15,737 nucleotides of DNA from Oscillospiraceae bacterium (GCA_028691385.1 JAQUZL010000038.1:1-15737); one strand, 5' to 3'; numbered from the stretch's first letter, positions 1 through 7,523 are shown. Numbers and translations are program-made. The notes: generated by a model from the letters alone, not told the origin.

Positions 1-639
1 GGCGTCCATGCCCAAAAGCCCGGTCATGATGTGATAGGTTTCGCAGATGAGCTGCATATCGCCGTACTCAATGCCATTGTGCACCATTTTGACAAAATGC
101 CCCGCGCCGCCTTCGCCCACCCAGTCACAGCAGGGTGTGCCGTCGGCCGCCTTGGCGGAGATGGTCTGCAGGATGGGGCCAATCGCCGGCCATGCAGCGG
201 GCGCGCCGCCGGGCATCAGCGACGGGCCGTGGAGCGCGCCTTCTTCGCCGCCGGAAACGCCGCAGCCCACAAAGTGGACGCCCTGCGACTGACACTGCGC
301 CACCCGGCGCGCGGTGTCGGCAAAGTGCGAGTTGCCGCCGTCCACGAGAATGTCGCCCGGCGAGAGCATCGGCAGCAGCTTGGTAAGGTAGTCATCCACC
401 GGCTGCCCGGCGCGAATCATCATCATGAGAATGCGCGGCGTTTGCAGAGAAGCCACCAGATTCTCAAGATCATAGGCACACACCACTCGGTCACTGTGCA
501 TTTCTTCGGCAAAGGCTGCGACAGACTGCTCCGGATGCAGGTCGTAGACCGCCACCCGGAAGCCTTTGCTTAGCATATTCTTTGCAAGGTTTTTGCCCAT
601 AACGGCAAGTCCGATCATCGCAATGTCTGCTTTTTTCAT
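1..639 (-). CDS. gnd: 6-phosphogluconate dehydrogenase, decarboxylating (partial, C-terminus outside window)
   Basis: This cytosolic enzyme oxidatively decarboxylates 6-phosphogluconate to ribulose 5-phosphate in the oxidative pentose phosphate pathway. The window holds the first 213 residues; the family is usually about 470-480, so the frame runs off the left edge. Visible motifs are the Rossmann start GLAVMGKNL (residues 10-18), VDGGNS (99-104), SGGEEGA (129-135), GPSLMPGG (138-145) and the active-site stretch GHFVKMVHNGIEYGDMQ (180-196), which carries the expected catalytic Lys184 and Glu191. The ATG at 639 is preceded by AGGGAGTG, and a good promoter lies upstream. The gene is divergent from the two-component operon. 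Oddity: at the end of the second beta strand the residues are Asp33-Leu34-His35, where NADP-dependent family members have Asn-Arg-Ser/Thr, so the cofactor may be NAD. The family call is very secure; the cofactor is inferred. Confidence 0.96.
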   Translation of the reverse strand, partial: MKKADIAMIGLAVMGKNLAKNMLSKGFRVAVYDLHPEQSVAAFAEEMHSDRVVCAYDLENLVASLQTPRILMMMIRAGQPVDDYLTKLLPMLSPGDILVDGGNSHFADTARRVAQCQSQGVHFVGCGVSGGEEGALHGPSLMPGGAPAAWPAIGPILQTISAKAADGTPCCDWVGEGGAGHFVKMVHNGIEYGDMQLICETYHIMTGLLGMDA

Positions 640-698
640 AATAGACACTCCCTGCTTTCTTTTGCGTCCGCGCCGCGGACAATGGTTTGGTTACCCGC

Positions 699-727
699 AT
701 TATAGCAAAGCTGCCCGGTCAGTGCAA
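699..727 (-). promoter_or_regulatory. Promoter of gnd
   Basis: Reading the minus strand there is a -35 TTGCAC (722-727), a 17-base spacer and a perfect -10 TATAAT (699-704). The predicted start near 692 gives a leader of about 50 bases before the gnd ATG. Its -35 box is only 14 bases from the -35 box of the divergent kinase promoter. Confidence 0.8.
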
Positions 728-741
728 TACGTCTCGCGCAG

Positions 742-770
742 TTGATTTTTGAAGACAGAATCGATAGAAT
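742..770 (+). promoter_or_regulatory. Promoter of the two-component operon
   Basis: TTGATT (742-747), a 17-base spacer and TAGAAT (765-770) form a SigA-like promoter about 20 bases ahead of the ribosome binding site. Both hexamers and the first four spacer bases are identical to the promoter in front of livK. Confidence 0.7.
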
Positions 771-796
771 AAAGAAAAACGGCAGGAGGGGATTGC

Positions 797-2485
797 ATGA
801 ATCGCTTTCAGAGCACGCTGCGCCGGCACATTACCCGGTTTAGCATCCTGCTGACGCTGGCGTTCTTTCTGGTATCCATGGGGGCCATGCTGATCTACTC
901 CATGCTGTTTCATTTCTATCGGGCGCAAAACTATAATACCATTCTTTGCACCGCCTTTACCGAAATGTATGCACAATATGAAGCATATCTTTCCGGTGAG
1001 GGGCGCACAAGCTGTATGCGCTGCTTGAGCGGGGCGCTGGGCAGCGCATCGCTGACCATTATGCACCAGACCTTTTCCCGGGATGCGTCCGTGCCGTCCA
1101 ATATGATTCTCACAGATTCGGACGGCGTTGTGGCCGCAACAAGCTATCGGGAGCTGCGGTATTCTCAAAAGGCGTTTAACGATCAGGTCATCAGCAACAC
1201 CCAAGCGGCGGATGGCCTGTACAACACGGTGTACTATTTCGATGCAGCGCCCCATTATGTGTTTTGCAAGCCGCTGCGCAACGACGATGGCCGGCTGCGC
1301 GGCTATCTCACCTTGTATCTGGACTCGGAGCAGCTGACGCAGAGTATGCGCCTGCTGCAATACGGGGGCGTGATTGTTTCCGGCGGCAGCGCGGTGGTGG
1401 TGGCTGGCGACAATGCCATTGTGGAAACGCTGAACCATTTCCATGGCATGCGAAACGGCGAGTTTACCCTGGCCGGAAAAAAATACTGGATGTACTCCAG
1501 CGAAGTGCCTGACTACGGCGTGACGGTCTACACTTACGTCAGCGTGGTTTCCACGGCGGGCTATTATTTGATATTCAGCGTACTGATGGTGCTGTTTTTC
1601 ATGATGTCGCTGGTGTTTTCCAATGGCGTCACCAAAAAGATTGCCCGGCACAGCGCGGCGTCGGTGGAACAGCTCCACCGGGAAATTGACATTGTGGCCG
1701 AGCAGGGCGGCGGCACGGTGAACATCCAGACCGGCGACGAGTTTGAGGACATTGCCGAGCATATCAATAATATGCTCGGACGCCTGCAGGAGTTGAGCAG
1801 CCGCAATCTGGAGCTGGCGCAGCTGAATAATGAAATGGAAATGCGCACGCTGGTGGCAAAATTTAACCCGCATTTCCTGTACAACACGCTGGAAAGCATC
1901 CGCTTTGCCATTCTTTTGGGCGTGCCGGGGGCGGATCAGGCTATTTTGAATTTGACCCGGCTGCTGCGCTACAGCATTGACGGACCCCAAACAGAGGTCA
2001 CGCTGGCGCAGGACGAGCCGCATATATTGGATTATCTCAACATTTTACAGTTCCGCTTCGGCGAACGGTTCACCTATGCGTGGGAGCCGGACGCGGCGTG
2101 CAGAAGCTGCCGCATTCCCAAGCTGCTGCTGCAGCCGGTGATTGAAAACAGCGTAAAATATGGCTTTCAGGGGTGCGGCACAGTCCACGTGTCCATCACG
2201 GGGCGCGTCGAGCCGCCCAATACGCTGGTACTGACGGTCACGGACAACGGCCCCGGCATCAGTCCGGCGCGGCTGGCCGAAATTCGGGAAATGATGCGGT
2301 TGTCGCCGGAGTCTGCCGAACCGATCGGACACCATGAGCTGCAAAGCGCCGCGCGGCGGCTGTTTTTGCAGTACGGAACCGGAAGTCGCTTGGAGGTGGA
2401 CAGCGTGATGCACGTCGGCACCACCGTCACAATGCGCATCGTCCCAAAGGAGGAGCACCATGAGTTATCGGGTTTTAGTGGCTGA
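797..2485 (+). CDS. Sensor histidine kinase, YesM/LytS type (His_kinase + HATPase)
   Basis: A membrane sensor kinase that should phosphorylate the regulator encoded immediately downstream. Of 562 residues, TM1 is at about 15-37 and TM2 at about 254-274; they bracket a roughly 215-residue extracellular sensor that I do not recognise as a specific domain. A HAMP-like stretch follows (about 275-330). The phospho-acceptor motif is NPHFLYNTLES (357-367, His359), typical of the His_kinase (PF06580-type) class. The ATPase domain has an N box QPVIENSVKYGF (446-457) and a G1 box DNGPG (483-487). The expected second glycine box, normally like HIGLxNVxxRL, reads HHELQSAARRL (512-522) and is degenerate. 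The start is fixed by AGGAGGGG five bases upstream. The 3' end overlaps the regulator gene by 26 bases. The ligand is unknown; an AfuA-like importer next door suggests a phosphorylated sugar, as in the HptS kinase. Confidence 0.92.
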   Translation: MNRFQSTLRRHITRFSILLTLAFFLVSMGAMLIYSMLFHFYRAQNYNTILCTAFTEMYAQYEAYLSGEGRTSCMRCLSGALGSASLTIMHQTFSRDASVPSNMILTDSDGVVAATSYRELRYSQKAFNDQVISNTQAADGLYNTVYYFDAAPHYVFCKPLRNDDGRLRGYLTLYLDSEQLTQSMRLLQYGGVIVSGGSAVVVAGDNAIVETLNHFHGMRNGEFTLAGKKYWMYSSEVPDYGVTVYTYVSVVSTAGYYLIFSVLMVLFFMMSLVFSNGVTKKIARHSAASVEQLHREIDIVAEQGGGTVNIQTGDEFEDIAEHINNMLGRLQELSSRNLELAQLNNEMEMRTLVAKFNPHFLYNTLESIRFAILLGVPGADQAILNLTRLLRYSIDGPQTEVTLAQDEPHILDYLNILQFRFGERFTYAWEPDAACRSCRIPKLLLQPVIENSVKYGFQGCGTVHVSITGRVEPPNTLVLTVTDNGPGISPARLAEIREMMRLSPESAEPIGHHELQSAARRLFLQYGTGSRLEVDSVMHVGTTVTMRIVPKEEHHELSGFSG

Positions 2486-3254
2486 GGATGAGGATATGAT
2501 CCGCAGGGGCATCCTTTGCTCCGTGGACTGGAACGCGCTGGGCTGCAGCCCGGTGTGCGAGGCAAGAACCGGGCAGGAGGCGCTCGAGGCCATCCGGGAG
2601 GGCGCGTTTGACATTGTACTGATGGACATCAATATGCCGATTATGAATGGGCTGGACGTGCTGGAACTGAGCCATGCGCAATATCATTACGTGCCGATCC
2701 TCATTACCGGGTATCCCAATTTTGATTTTGCCCAGCGCGCGCTGCGCTATGGCTGCGCGGACTATCTGCTCAAGCCGGTGGATTTGGATGAGCTGCGGCG
2801 CGCGCTCACAAAGGCCTGCGCCGAGCGTGGGCGGCGGGCGCTGCTTTCACAGCTCGAACAGCCGGCAGAGCCGGCGCAGACCGCGCTTTTGCCGCCGCAG
2901 CGCGAAGAAGCCCACAGCCCTGTGGTGGATAAAATGCTGGCGTACATTCAGGAAAACTACGCGAAAAAGATCACCCTCGCCAAACTGTCGCAGGAGCTGT
3001 TTTACAGCGAGTCGTTTATGACGCATCTGTTCAAGCAGGAAATGCAGGTCAATTTTGCCGACTACCTGAACCGCTACCGCATCTATTGCGCCATCCGGCT
3101 GATTCGGCAGGGAAAACGCAAGCTTTCCGAGCTGCCCGCCGCCTGCGGCTTTGTGGATTACAAATACTTCAACACCGTTTTTAAGCGGTATCTTGGCTGC
3201 TCGGCCAAGGAATATGCCGCAGATGCAAAGAAAAATGAAATTAAAAACACCTGA
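2460..3254 (+). CDS. Response regulator, receiver + AraC-type DNA-binding domain (YesN-like)
   Basis: This is the cytosolic partner of the kinase, a transcription factor. The receiver domain covers about residues 1-122, with acidic pocket residues Glu9-Asp12, phospho-acceptor Asp56 (in LMDINMP), Thr83 (LITGY) and Lys105 (LLKPVD). A short Ala/Pro/Gln linker (about 130-152) leads to an AraC-family double helix-turn-helix (about 155-255) with the typical LSQELFYSESFMTHLFKQE and ACGFVDYKYFNTVFKRYLGCSAKEY segments. At 264 residues it is short for a YesN protein and lacks a long middle region. The ATG has AAAGGAGGAGC just upstream, inside the kinase gene, so translation is probably coupled. The likely target is the importer operon that follows the terminator, by analogy with other YesMN systems. 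Confidence 0.93.
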   Translation: MSYRVLVAEDEDMIRRGILCSVDWNALGCSPVCEARTGQEALEAIREGAFDIVLMDINMPIMNGLDVLELSHAQYHYVPILITGYPNFDFAQRALRYGCADYLLKPVDLDELRRALTKACAERGRRALLSQLEQPAEPAQTALLPPQREEAHSPVVDKMLAYIQENYAKKITLAKLSQELFYSESFMTHLFKQEMQVNFADYLNRYRIYCAIRLIRQGKRKLSELPAACGFVDYKYFNTVFKRYLGCSAKEYAADAKKNEIKNT

Positions 3255-3262
3255 TCATTGCG

Positions 3263-3303
3263 AAAACGGCCACTGCTGCAAACTGTGCGGCAGTGGCCGT
3301 TTT
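3263..3303 (+). terminator. Rho-independent terminator after the two-component operon
   Basis: A perfect 14-base inverted repeat, AAAACGGCCACTGC (3263-3276) and its complement (3290-3303), encloses a 13-base loop nine bases after the regulator stop. The left arm starts with four A and the right arm ends with four T, so it could work in both directions. It separates regulation from transport transcription. Confidence 0.85.
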
Positions 3304-3319
3304 GCAGGAAGCTGGTCAA

Positions 3320-3344
3320 TTGAGCAGTATTTTCGCTGTTTGAG
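3320..3344 (+). promoter_or_regulatory. Candidate direct-repeat operator for the AraC-type regulator
   Basis: TTGAG occurs at 3320-3324 and again at 3340-3344, exactly 20 bases apart, each followed by a GCA within a few bases. The second copy ends 18 bases upstream of the proposed -35 box of the importer operon. AraC-family regulators typically bind direct repeats about two helical turns apart, so this is a possible site for the neighbouring regulator. The repeat is short and could be chance. Confidence 0.3.
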
Positions 3345-3362
3345 TGCAGGATATTGCCTGTT

Positions 3363-3392
3363 TTTACTGTTCAAGATTTGTTAACATATAAA
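3363..3392 (+). promoter_or_regulatory. Probable promoter of the AfuABC-like importer operon
   Basis: TTTACT (3363-3368), an 18-base spacer and TATAAA (3387-3392). The -35 matches only four of six consensus bases, as expected for a promoter that needs an activator. A small GC hairpin (AGCGCC/GGCGCT, about 3424-3439) lies in the leader. Confidence 0.5.
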
Positions 3393-3460
3393 CAAGAAAA
3401 ACGTTCGCATCGGATTTTTAGGAAGCGCCGGACGGCGCTGAAATGACAGGGGGAACTTGG

Positions 3461-4585
3461 ATGAGTGTCAACATCAAGATCAGAGATGCCGTGAAGAAAT
3501 ACGAAAACAACACCGTCATCTCCGGCCTGAATCTGGACGTCAAAGAGGGCGAGTTCTTTACACTGCTCGGGCCATCCGGCTGCGGTAAAACGACGCTTTT
3601 GCGCATGATTGCCGGGTTCAACTCCATCGAGGGCGGCGACTTCTTCTTTGGAACGCAGCGCATCAATGACCTCGACCCGGCAAAGCGGAACATCGGCATG
3701 GTGTTTCAGAACTACGCGATTTTTCCGAACATGACCGTGCGGAAAAATGTGGCGTTTGGCCTGAAAAATCGCAAGGTACCGGCCGCTGAGGTGGCCGAGC
3801 GAACCGATCGGTTTATGCGCCTGATGCACATTGACGAATATGCCGACCGGATGCCGGAGCGCCTTTCCGGCGGGCAGCAACAGCGCGTGGCGCTCGCGCG
3901 CGCCCTGGTCATCGAGCCGGACGTCCTTTTGATGGATGAGCCGCTGTCGAATCTGGACGCGAAGCTGCGCGTGGAAATGCGCACGGTCATTAAGAGTATT
4001 CAGCACAATGTGGGCATTACCACCATCTATGTCACCCACGATCAGGAGGAGGCCATGGCGGTTTCCGACCGGATTGCCGTCATGAAAGCCGGTCAAATCC
4101 AGCATATCGGCACGCCGCAGGCAATCTATCAGCGGCCGGCTAATCTGTTTGTGGCCACGTTTATCGGCCGCAGCAACATCATGGATGCGGAATTGAAAAT
4201 GGAAAACGGAGAGCCGGTGCTGTACTTCAAGGATGGCTATCATGTTTCGCTGCCCAACGTCCGCGCGGACTGCCGGGAAGAACAGCCGGTCAAGGTGTCC
4301 ATCCGGCCGGAGGAGCTGCTCATCAACGCGGCCGATCAGGCGGGCATTGCCGCCAAGACCACCGACAGCGTGTTTTTGGGTCTGAATACGCACTACTTCG
4401 TGCAGCTCGACTCCGGCGAAGCTGCCGAGATCATTCAGGAATCCGACATTGCCGGCGTGCTGCCCAACGGCAGCACCATTCACCTGCGGGTCAATACCGA
4501 TAAAATTAATGTATTCTCGGCTGACGGCAGCAAAAATTTGCTGACCGGCGTGAAAAACGATTACGATCAGTATTGCGGCGGCTGA
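3461..4585 (+). CDS. ABC importer ATPase, AfuC/FbpC/PotA type (with TOBE-like C-terminal domain)
   Basis: This cytosolic subunit hydrolyses ATP to drive the importer encoded with it. Of 374 residues it shows Walker A GPSGCGKT (37-44), Q-loop Gln83, signature LSGGQQQR (135-142), Walker B LLMDE (156-160), D-loop SNLDA and switch His193 in THDQEEA. The last roughly 130 residues fit the regulatory TOBE region of the MalK/FbpC/PotA class. The frame is open from an ATG at 3443, but the ATG at 3461 has AGGGGGAA seven bases upstream and starts at the usual family position, so it was chosen. The permease gene follows after 14 bases. This ATPase class is labelled iron(III), spermidine/putrescine or sugar phosphate; sequence alone does not decide. 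Confidence 0.94.
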   Translation: MSVNIKIRDAVKKYENNTVISGLNLDVKEGEFFTLLGPSGCGKTTLLRMIAGFNSIEGGDFFFGTQRINDLDPAKRNIGMVFQNYAIFPNMTVRKNVAFGLKNRKVPAAEVAERTDRFMRLMHIDEYADRMPERLSGGQQQRVALARALVIEPDVLLMDEPLSNLDAKLRVEMRTVIKSIQHNVGITTIYVTHDQEEAMAVSDRIAVMKAGQIQHIGTPQAIYQRPANLFVATFIGRSNIMDAELKMENGEPVLYFKDGYHVSLPNVRADCREEQPVKVSIRPEELLINAADQAGIAAKTTDSVFLGLNTHYFVQLDSGEAAEIIQESDIAGVLPNGSTIHLRVNTDKINVFSADGSKNLLTGVKNDYDQYCGG

Positions 4586-4599
4586 GGGGGCGGGAACAT

Positions 4600-6255
4600 A
4601 TGACGAAAGGAAAAAAGCGGGCGGGTATTTGGACGGTTTACAGCGTGATGATTCTGGGACTGTTAATCCTGTTTTTGATCTACCCCATGGGCTCTATGTT
4701 CAAGCAGGCGTTTATTGACGCCGATGGACAGCTGACCATGGCGCATTTCCAAAAGTTCTTCAGTGAAAAGTACTACTTTTCTACACTGCTAAATAGCCTC
4801 AAGAGCACCGTGGCGGTGACGGCAGTGGCGCTGGCGCTGGGCATCCCGTTTGCCTATGTTTATACCTTCTATCGCCTGAAAGGCTCGCGCCTGCTGTACA
4901 TTGTCAGCATTTTGTGCTGCATGTCCGCACCGTTCATCGGCGCATATTCGTGGATTTTGCTGCTGGGTCGTTCCGGCATCATCACCACCTTTATCAAGGC
5001 GGTGTTTGGCATTCGACTGGGCAGCATCTATGGCTTTCAGGGCATTGTGCTGGTGCAGTCGCTCAAGCTGTTCCCGCTGGTGTTCATCTACATGACCGGC
5101 GCGTTCCGCAACATCGATAACTCCCTGCTGGAAGCGTCGGAAAACCTTGGCTGCAGCGGCGTGAAGCGCTTTTTTAAGGTGACCTTGATGCTGACCATGC
5201 CGACCGTTCTGGCGGCGGCGCTGCTGGTGTTTATGCGCGCGTTTGCGGACTTTGGCTCGCCGCTGCTGATTGGCGAGGGCTACCGCACCTTCCCGGTGGA
5301 GATTTACAATCAGTACCTCGGCGAGGAGGGCGGCAACCACAACTTCGCGGCGGCCATCAGCGTGATTGCCATCTTGATTACGGCGGCGGTGTTCCTGATT
5401 CAGAAATACACCGCGTCGAAATTCAATTTCTCCCTTAACGCGCTGCACCCCATTGAGCGCAAAAAACCCCGCGGATTTTTTGCGGTGCTGATTCACCTGT
5501 TTGCCTATTGCCTGGTGTTCATCGCGTTTATGCCGCAGATCTATCTGATTTATACCTCGTTCAAAAACGTCAACAAAAAGTTGTTTGCGCCGGGCTACTC
5601 ATTGGTAAGCTACAAGGCGGCACTGAACAAGGATTTGCTGCTGTCCATCAAAAATACGATCGTGATCGGCGGCACCTCGCTCATTCTCATCGTGCTGATT
5701 GCCATTATTATCTCGTATTTGGTGGTGCGGCGGAAAAATGCAATCAACAGCGCAATTGACGTCATTTCCATGCTTCCTTACATCATTCCCGGCTCGGTCG
5801 TGGGTATCGCGCTGGTTGTGGCGTTCAACAGCGGCCCGATTGTGCTCACCGGCAGCATGGTCATCATGGTGGTGGCGCTGTGCATTCGGCGTATGCCATA
5901 CACCATCCGATCGTCGGTGGCCAGCTTGCAGCAGATACCAATGACCATTGAAGAGGCCGCGATCAGCCTTGGTACGTCCAAGATGGGCGCGTTCTTCAAG
6001 ATTACGGTGCCCATGATGGCAAACGGCATCGTGGCAGGCGCAATTCTCAGCTGGGTGTCCATTATCACGGAGCTTTCCACGGCAATTATTTTGTACAACA
6101 GCAAGACCATCACCCTCACGCTGTCCACCTATATTGCCGTGAACCGCGGCACATATGGGACAGCAGCAGCGTTTGCAACGGTTCTGACTATCCTCACGAC
6201 GCTTTCGCTGCTGATTTATATGAAGATATCCAAATCGGAAGACATCAAACTGTGA
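4600..6255 (+). CDS. ABC importer permease, two fused MetI-like domains (FbpB/AfuB type)
   Basis: A cytoplasmic-membrane channel protein of 551 residues with two tandem permease domains in one chain, so one copy can supply both transmembrane halves. Hydrophobic segments repeat through about residues 12-270 and again through about 292-540. Each half carries a coupling-helix EAA motif that docks on the ATPase: EASENLGCSGVKRFFKVTL (178-196) and EEAAISLGTSKMGAFFKITV (451-470). The fused architecture is characteristic of the Fe(III)/AfuB/2-aminoethylphosphonate permease class. The open frame extends to a TTG at 4573 inside the preceding gene, but the ATG at 4600, preceded by the G-rich GGGGGCGGGA, is preferred. 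It is transcribed with the ATPase and binding-protein genes. Confidence 0.93.
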   Translation: MTKGKKRAGIWTVYSVMILGLLILFLIYPMGSMFKQAFIDADGQLTMAHFQKFFSEKYYFSTLLNSLKSTVAVTAVALALGIPFAYVYTFYRLKGSRLLYIVSILCCMSAPFIGAYSWILLLGRSGIITTFIKAVFGIRLGSIYGFQGIVLVQSLKLFPLVFIYMTGAFRNIDNSLLEASENLGCSGVKRFFKVTLMLTMPTVLAAALLVFMRAFADFGSPLLIGEGYRTFPVEIYNQYLGEEGGNHNFAAAISVIAILITAAVFLIQKYTASKFNFSLNALHPIERKKPRGFFAVLIHLFAYCLVFIAFMPQIYLIYTSFKNVNKKLFAPGYSLVSYKAALNKDLLLSIKNTIVIGGTSLILIVLIAIIISYLVVRRKNAINSAIDVISMLPYIIPGSVVGIALVVAFNSGPIVLTGSMVIMVVALCIRRMPYTIRSSVASLQQIPMTIEEAAISLGTSKMGAFFKITVPMMANGIVAGAILSWVSIITELSTAIILYNSKTITLTLSTYIAVNRGTYGTAAAFATVLTILTTLSLLIYMKISKSEDIKL

Positions 6256-6300
6256 CCTTGGCCTGCGACGCCATAAAGTTCGCGAGAAAGGAAGATTATC

Positions 6301-7422
6301 ATGAAAAAAGCATTGGCACTGATCATTTCTTTGGCAATGATGCTGTCCATTGTTGGCTGTGGAAGCAGCAACAGCGCGGCCTCTGGCGACGCTGGGGCAA
6401 CCACCCCGCAGGCGCCGGCAGCAGCCGCCCCGACAGCACCTGCCGCACCGGAGGTAACCCAGCCCGCTGATACCAAAATCGGCGGCAACCTGACCATTTA
6501 TACCACCACCGACGACAGCAACATCGAACGCGTCATTCCGGCGTTCGAGGAGCTGACCGGCGTGGACGTCGAAATCATTTCCGGCTCGGCCGGCGAGTGC
6601 ATTTCCCGTATTCAGGCCGAGCAGAACAATCCGCAGTGCGACGTCCAGTGGGGCGGTCTGACGCCGTCTGATCTGAACAAGTACCCGGATCTGTGGGAGC
6701 CGTACGTGTCCGCCAACGACGCCGACTATCCCGCAGAGTATCGCTCCAATGGCTATTTCAACTATTTCATGCTCCAGACCATCAACCTGCTGGTCAACAC
6801 CGAGCTTGCCGATGAGCTTGGCGTTGAAATCAAGGGCTATAACGATCTGCTGAACCCGGCACTCAAGGGCAAAATTATTCATGCCGATCCGACCTCCAGC
6901 TCTTCGGCATGGCGGCATCTGTCCACGCAGCTGCTGGTCATGGGCGGCTATGACAGCCAGGAATCCTGGGACTATCTGGAGAAGTTCATTCAGAATCTGG
7001 ACGGCGTCACCACCACCAGCTCCTCCGCTGTTTACAAGCAGGTCGCCGAGGGCGAATACGTCGTGGGTCTGACCTATGAGAACGTCTGTGTGGAGCTGCT
7101 GGAGTCCGGCGCGGACAACGTGCAGATGGTTTACATGGATGAGGGCACAACCTGCTGCCCGTTTGGCGCAGCTGTCGTGAAGGATGCAAAGAACATGGAG
7201 CAGGCCAAGGCGTTCATCGACTATCTGACCTCCGATGACTGCCAGCGCGGCTATGCCGAGGACTCCTCGTCCCGTCCGGCCAACACCAAGTTCCAGAGCA
7301 CCAACGACTATCTGGTCGATCTGAACACCATCACCGTCGTCCCCGAGGATCAGGATTATCTGTCCGCAAACAAGAGTGATATTCAGACCAAGTGGACCGA
7401 GCTTTGGGCAAAATACAACTAA
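6301..7422 (+). CDS. ABC importer substrate-binding lipoprotein, AfuA/FbpA-like
   Basis: A lipid-anchored extracellular receptor that delivers substrate to the permease. The signal peptide MKKALALIISLAMMLSIVGC ends in a lipobox with Cys20, followed by a Ser/Ala/Thr/Pro linker to about residue 58. The mature domain begins GGNLTIYTTTDD (61-72) and continues as a type II periplasmic-binding fold: Ser-rich ADPTSSSSAWRHL (195-207), EGEYVVGLTYEN (250-261) and a C-terminal PANTKF segment. FbpA-type ferric receptors carry a tandem tyrosine pair in the segment matching LTYEN; here only one Tyr is present and no Tyr-Tyr occurs anywhere in the protein. That argues against iron and leaves hexose phosphate, phosphoglycerate or phosphonate as options. 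AAAGGAAG lies six bases before the ATG. There is no terminator between the permease and this gene, so they form one operon. Confidence 0.92.
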   Translation: MKKALALIISLAMMLSIVGCGSSNSAASGDAGATTPQAPAAAAPTAPAAPEVTQPADTKIGGNLTIYTTTDDSNIERVIPAFEELTGVDVEIISGSAGECISRIQAEQNNPQCDVQWGGLTPSDLNKYPDLWEPYVSANDADYPAEYRSNGYFNYFMLQTINLLVNTELADELGVEIKGYNDLLNPALKGKIIHADPTSSSSAWRHLSTQLLVMGGYDSQESWDYLEKFIQNLDGVTTTSSSAVYKQVAEGEYVVGLTYENVCVELLESGADNVQMVYMDEGTTCCPFGAAVVKDAKNMEQAKAFIDYLTSDDCQRGYAEDSSSRPANTKFQSTNDYLVDLNTITVVPEDQDYLSANKSDIQTKWTELWAKYN

Positions 7423-7441
7423 TTGTACTGCGATTTGAGGA

Positions 7442-7470
7442 TAGACATTTCCAAGAGAATACAGTAACAT
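7442..7470 (+). promoter_or_regulatory. Possible promoter for the HAD phosphatase gene
   Basis: TAGACA (7442-7447), 17 bases, TAACAT (7465-7470). The -35 matches five and the -10 four of six consensus bases. The predicted start (about 7477) falls inside the left arm of the following hairpin, so such a transcript would begin with that stem. Weak evidence; the HAD gene may depend on read-through instead. Confidence 0.3.
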
Positions 7471-7523
7471 AAACCACAGGCCGCCGACGCGAGATTTGGT
7501 GCGTGTCGGCGGCCGTGGTTTAT
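7469..7523 (+). terminator. Terminator after the importer operon
   Basis: A long GC-rich hairpin: ATAAACCAC plus GGCCGCCGAC on the left (7469-7488) and the complement on the right (7505-7523), with a single unpaired base and a 16-base loop. It begins 46 bases after the binding-protein stop. The trailing T-run is interrupted (TTTATCATTT), so termination may be partial. Confidence 0.75.

Noticed and set aside
719..2023. Long minus-strand open frame (434 codons) opposite the kinase gene
   Set aside because: It lies wholly antisense to a well-supported kinase, has no family motifs or ribosome binding site, and its His/Gln/Arg-rich composition is typical of reverse-frame shadows in GC-rich genes.
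3443..3460. Upstream ATG as start of the ABC ATPase
   Set aside because: It has no ribosome binding site at proper distance, while the ATG at 3461 has AGGGGGAA seven bases upstream and fits the family start.
3461..7422. Firm annotation as an iron(III) ABC transporter
   Set aside because: The ATPase and permease fit that class, but the binding protein lacks a tyrosine pair and the gene neighbours favour a phosphorylated substrate; the substrate was left open.
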